From: Amanita rubescens
Lineage: Eukaryota; Basidiomycota; Agaricomycetes; Agaricales; Amanitaceae
Direction of reading: 5' to 3'
DNA length: 64,000 nucleotides
NCBI GenBank assembly: GCA_015039365.1
Contig: WION01000187.1
Location: forward strand, 1-64,000
Shown one piece after another: positions 60,001-64,000 of the stretch. The stretch's first letter is position 1; each line of letters begins with the position of its first letter. The notes under the pieces are model-generated. The model was not told where the DNA came from and made no database searches. It saw only the letters and a list, made by a program, of their open reading frames with translations. The position numbers and the translations under genes are program-made.

Positions 60001-62115
60001 ATTGACATTGTCAGCCAAGACCTGGGAGAACGGGGTGTTAGAAACCCGGGAGGATCAAAGAAGTAGACGATATGTACCTTCCACATTCCTTGTACGCCCG
60101 GCACGGTAGCTTGTCCTCCCAATATACCCTCGGTACCGACTTCCAAAGACACACGAGTGACTTCATTAGCCAACGTACTCAATTGGGCAACCATGGAATT
60201 GACGGTCATCTGTAACCCCCTTTCAGTGTGGAAGGGCAGAAATTGGGGGGCAAAGGCACCTTTAGATCCAGCATCTCACCCTGCACGTCAACGTCGACAA
60301 GTTTGCTCAAATCACCCATGGCAACGGCCTTGGTGACCTCGGAGATCGAGCGCACTTGAGCAGTCAAATTCGACGCCATTTTCTACAAAGTATATGCTCG
60401 TCAATAACTTATCGTTATCGCAAAGATCACGACTTACATTGACGTTCCTCGTCAAATCTGCCCATGTTCCTTGTACTCCTTCGACTGTGGCTTGTCCTCC
60501 CAAAATACCGAATGTGCCGACTTCCAATGCCACACGAGTTACCTCGCTGGCGAATGCAGACAATTGGTCTACCATGGAATTAACCGTACCTGTGACTGGC
60601 ATTAAAACGGTCGTCGGCGGTATAGTACAAGAGACACTTACTCTTCAAAGTGGACATCTCTCCCTCGACCTGGATCTCAATCTTTTGTGTCAAGTCACCC
60701 TGGGCGACTGCAGTGGTGACCAGAGCGATGGATCGCACTTGGTCCGTCAAGGACGAACACATCCTATTGACATTTCGGACCAACTCGAACCAGACACCTT
60801 CAACATCAGGAACAACGGCTTGTCCTCCCAATTTTCCTTGAGATCCGACTTCCAACGTAACACGAGTGACTTCAGCTGCCAGTGCCCGCAATCTGTGCAG
60901 TGCGTAAGCGGATGTAGGCAACACAAGAAACGAGAAAACAAACCTTATAACCATTCCATTTACCGTGTTCTTCAAGTCCAAGATTTCACCTCTCGCCTCG
61001 ACTTCAATTTGCTTACTCAAATCTCCAAGCGCGACGGCCTTGGTCACTTTTGCGATACTCCGCACTTGCGCCGTCAAGTTGGCCGCTAGATTGTTTACGA
61101 CACCCGTCAACTGTCTCCACGTCCCTTCTACGTCCATCACGACAGCTTGTCCACCCAACTTCCCCTCTGTACCGACCTCTTGAGAAACACGCGTAACCTC
61201 GTCCGAAAATTGGCCCAATTTATCAACCATAACGTTTATGATCTCCTTTAGGTTTATCATAGCGCTGCCTTTGGCAGGTGCAGTAATCTTTTGGTTTAGG
61301 TCACCCTTGGATACGGCACCACAGACGCGAGCAGCATCTACGACGAGAGCACGGAGCCAGATGTTTTCTTCCTCGATGGATTGACCACTGTCGCTTATCG
61401 CGGGTATAGCAGGGCCTGGGGGTATGCCCATCAATGTCGGATCGCTTTCCACCGCACCCTTCTCGCCGGTAGCATTAGTCCCTGTCGTCGCAGACGTAGA
61501 TGAAGGAGGGTATATCCAGCACCTCCCGCAAGTAGGACAAGACACCTGGAAAGATCCACCTGGGCCTGTCGTCGTCGTGACAGTGGGTTTTGGAGTTATA
61601 GTGTTCGTATTCTGTTTCTGGTGACTGTGATGATGGTGGTTGAGGTGATGGTCTCGATTAACGTCCCTCAACGATAAACCGTTGCCATATCCGTATACGC
61701 CGACACCGTTTCCGTTTGGCTTTACGAGTGAAGGCTCGTGCTCGTGTCTCGGGGTTCCTCTCAAAACTACGTTCTCGTCTTCGCTCTCTGAGTCTTCATG
61801 GCTGTTACATTCATCCCAGCTACTTTCGTCGATCGCCGCAGCAGTGCCATCGCCACTGCTGCGGTTACTTCTCGCCCGTCTCCTGTCCCGTCTCCTGGCT
61901 TCTTTCTGAAGTCGTGCGACTGTCTCTTCTGCCATCCACATGCGTCTCGCCAACTCGCTCAAGCAGACGAGAATGGTCTCAGTCTGCCAGTCGCGGGTGC
62001 CATCGTAGCGTGGAACTGGTACGCCTGATGTAGGCCCAAGCTGGTAAGCAGATATGAGAGCGATGAGGTGTGAACGAAAGGCATCGGGCGTCGGGGACGG
62101 TTCAGTGTCCGCCAT
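57056..62115 (-). CDS. nik1: Group III hybrid histidine kinase with HAMP repeats (Nik1/Os-1 type)
   Basis: A cytosolic osmosensing hybrid kinase feeding the HOG MAP-kinase pathway; in fungi it is required for phenylpyrrole and dicarboximide fungicide action. The start is [17 protein letters not shown]. After a His/Gly-rich stretch come seven HAMP-like units, recognisable by GDL motifs ([56 protein letters not shown]) and LGGQA linkers. The H-box NMSHEIR-TPMNG is split by an intron (about 59,018-59,080). The ATPase has N, G1 and G2 boxes ([25 protein letters not shown]). The receiver has [12 protein letters not shown] and the phospho-Asp in [12 protein letters not shown], ending [15 protein letters not shown]. 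Many small introns; frame intact. Confidence 0.94.
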
Positions 62116-62180
62116 GTCGCTCTACGGTGATGGTGCAGAGCCTTTCTGTGACGTGACTGTGACATTCTATCTACTCGGAA

Positions 62181-63647
62181 CTACGGCCCGCTCGCTCGCA
62201 ACGCAACCATCTCGTCGTTCCACCCCTTATCCTCAACTGGCTGCTGACGACCCCGAAGGGATGTGGCATAATAACGTAGAGAAAGCCATATCTCGTACAC
62301 AAAGTCGCTGAAATTGATTCTGCAAGCTCCGATAAGCAACGCTATTATTAGCATAAAACAAACTCACGAATCCCAAAGGGGCCTTCCAACGGATGTGTGT
62401 GGCTCCCCCTCTTTCCTATATTCGGAATATGGATATGCCCATATCATCATAGATGAAAAGAACACCATTTCAATGCAGATCGCCAGTGCATTCAGCCCGT
62501 CGGCGATGTTTGTCGCAGTCCAGTACCGCGTGGCATGAATCACGCGACCCTCCAGGGCATTGAACTGCGACGAGTCAGAACAAGAAACCAACTTGTAATC
62601 ATAATACGTACCACAAACGACTGGTAGAATGTGAACATGACAATGAGTTTGATAGATAGGAACTTGGCCATCGGACGCCGGCCGTTGAGTTCCTCCTTCA
62701 TCAGCCCATAGAATACTAACAGGCCATACAAAGCAACGCTGTTCTGTTCGGTTAGCCCCCTATCCATCAAACGTCATGATCGCTTAAATGAAACCCCACC
62801 TGATGCTAACGAATTCAATCGCTTCGATCCATACATTCGCATAGTGTATATTAAACCCAGCAGTTGAACACAGCACCCCTAGAGCTTCACATACGATCCC
62901 GGCTATGGATCCCAACGGACGGACGATGACGTATTGCAAAACCGACCACTGCTGCTCGTTAGTTTCTCCGCCGAACACTGACATCATCGTTCGCGTACCT
63001 TAACGGTGTGCATAAAGTACGGTTTGGTCGGTCTGTACCTCCAGCAACAAAATGGTATCGGAAGCGACCGCTTATCTTTCCTTGCTATCGCATTCTCCGG
63101 TTTATGTTCCGTAGCAGTAACAGCCACATATTCAACCAAAAGCAATAAGAACGCGCTGAGCGTCACTGCTTCATAGACTAGCATAACGCATCTCAGCATC
63201 CACATAAAAGAAAAAAGTGCTCAACCCTCACCTGTTTCGATTAAAGAATAATAGGTAAAAGACCTGAAGAACCTATACGAAAAGAATGATATCACAGCAT
63301 ATACTGGTGGCATATACAAAATTCTTATGCTATCCAAACTCATCAACACCTGAAGCTACTCGCAACATCAATGGACTTACATCTGCCTCTGCTCCTTCGG
63401 CTTGTTATAATTCCTACAATGCAGCATCACCGATATGATCGAGATAATCACCGTCTAATGGCACATCTCAGAATTCGACACATCAAGAGAGAAATGAAAG
63501 AGGGAAACGTACAACGAGGGCACAAGCACCCGCAACAACCCATCCAATACGGTGAGAATCCCAATTCACCCCATCTTGGTTCCAGAACCTCGATTGATCG
63601 ATATAGACAGAGTTTTGAGAAGGACAAGTAGTACTATTTGTTGACAT
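62181..63647 (-). CDS. TMEM184/OST-alpha-like (DUF300) membrane protein
   Basis: A seven-helix membrane protein of the organic-solute-transporter alpha/TMEM184 family. The start is MSTNSTTCPSQNSVYIDQSR. Helix 1 is RIGWVVAGACALVTVIISI; then NYNKPKEQRQM, ILYMPPVYAVISFFSYRF, YEAVTLSAFLLLLVEY, VLQYVIVRPLGSIAGIVCEA, KFLSIKLIVMFTFYQSF and IEMVFFSSMMIWAYPYSEYR. The RPLG and FYQSF blocks are family hallmarks. It ends with DFVYEIWLSLRYY and a short tail. Function in fungi is poorly known. Its stop codon is only 65 bases upstream of the histidine kinase start on the same strand, so the two are tightly packed. Confidence 0.88.
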
Positions 63648-64000
63648 TTCAGCTTGGTTAGTTAGTATTCAATAATGTCCGATTTGGATAGCCGTTGGGT
63701 TTGGTATTCGGTATAGATTTGGCTTTCCAGGTAGATGGTATGTGTGAGAGATGATTTGAGATATAACGTAAGTGAAACGGCTGGAGAAGACAGGCACTGC
63801 GCTGGGCAGTGCTCCGAGTCTGTAAGTAGTCAAGTATGCGCAAGGGAACAAAGGGCCGGTTTAGTGATTGTGTTTGGTATAATTGTCTCCGCGGTGCACC
63901 TAAAACGCATGCTTTGATTAGTCACTTCCCCGAGTAGACAAGATAAGTACCTTGCAATTGCCGCTGACCACCCTTTCCAAGGAGCTTCAAAAACGAAAGA
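63648..64000. other. Upstream region of the DUF300 gene at window edge
   Basis: Presumed promoter and 5' UTR. No gene recognised in the remaining 353 bases. Confidence 0.4.

Noticed and set aside
59090..61909. Plus-strand frames over the histidine kinase gene
   Set aside because: They run antisense to a clearly conserved kinase and show no family motifs.

Overview
The window is a piece of a fungal nuclear genome, almost certainly a basidiomycete of the Agaricomycetes type. Evidence: dense genes broken by many roughly 45-60 bp GT-AG introns, a fused GATase-CPSase (Ura2 type), beta-tubulin with Cys165, a group III HAMP-repeat histidine kinase, an atypical G-alpha subunit, a fungal AIG1-like GTPase and a NACHT-ankyrin NLR. 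Species was not determined. Coding coordinates are given as start-to-stop spans; introns were placed by eye from splice signals and family conservation.

Layout. 1-16.5 kb is core genome: the 5' two thirds of ura2 (runs off the left edge), beta-tubulin, a Gfd2/QIP-like exonuclease-fold protein, a DMT/EamA transporter, EPL1 (NuA4 subunit), and a divergent ZIP zinc transporter. 16.7-26.2 kb is an accessory block built by local duplication: four intact Rab18-like GTPase genes, a dead fifth Rab head, one intact AIG1-like GTPase and its duplicated fragments, an inverted kinase fragment fused to AIG1 sequence, and a secreted M35 metallopeptidase whose 5' region is also duplicated. 26.2-39.3 kb returns to core genes: CFIm25 (with a 27-base microexon), a SulP-STAS-cyclic-nucleotide-fold transporter, a RhoGEF, O-acetylhomoserine sulfhydrylase, and a questin-oxidase-like protein.

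39.98-47.40 kb is the most unusual stretch: a block nearly devoid of CpG dinucleotides, bounded on both sides by similar short direct repeats, holding decayed repetitive ORFs and one open NACHT-ankyrin NLR gene with about 18 near-identical ankyrin units. 47.4-57 kb holds a G-alpha gene lacking the catalytic glutamine, gene remnants, and a tandem family of secreted GPI-type proteins with a CFEM-like cysteine pattern (two intact, one decayed). 57-63.6 kb holds the group III hybrid histidine kinase (target pathway of phenylpyrrole/dicarboximide fungicides) and a TMEM184/DUF300 membrane protein only 65 bases upstream.

The best leads for something undescribed are (i) the CpG-depleted, repeat-bounded NLR island and (ii) the Rab/AIG1 GTPase cluster, in which paralogues have changed nucleotide-switch residues and rearranged tails and where a microhomology junction records how the cluster is being rearranged.
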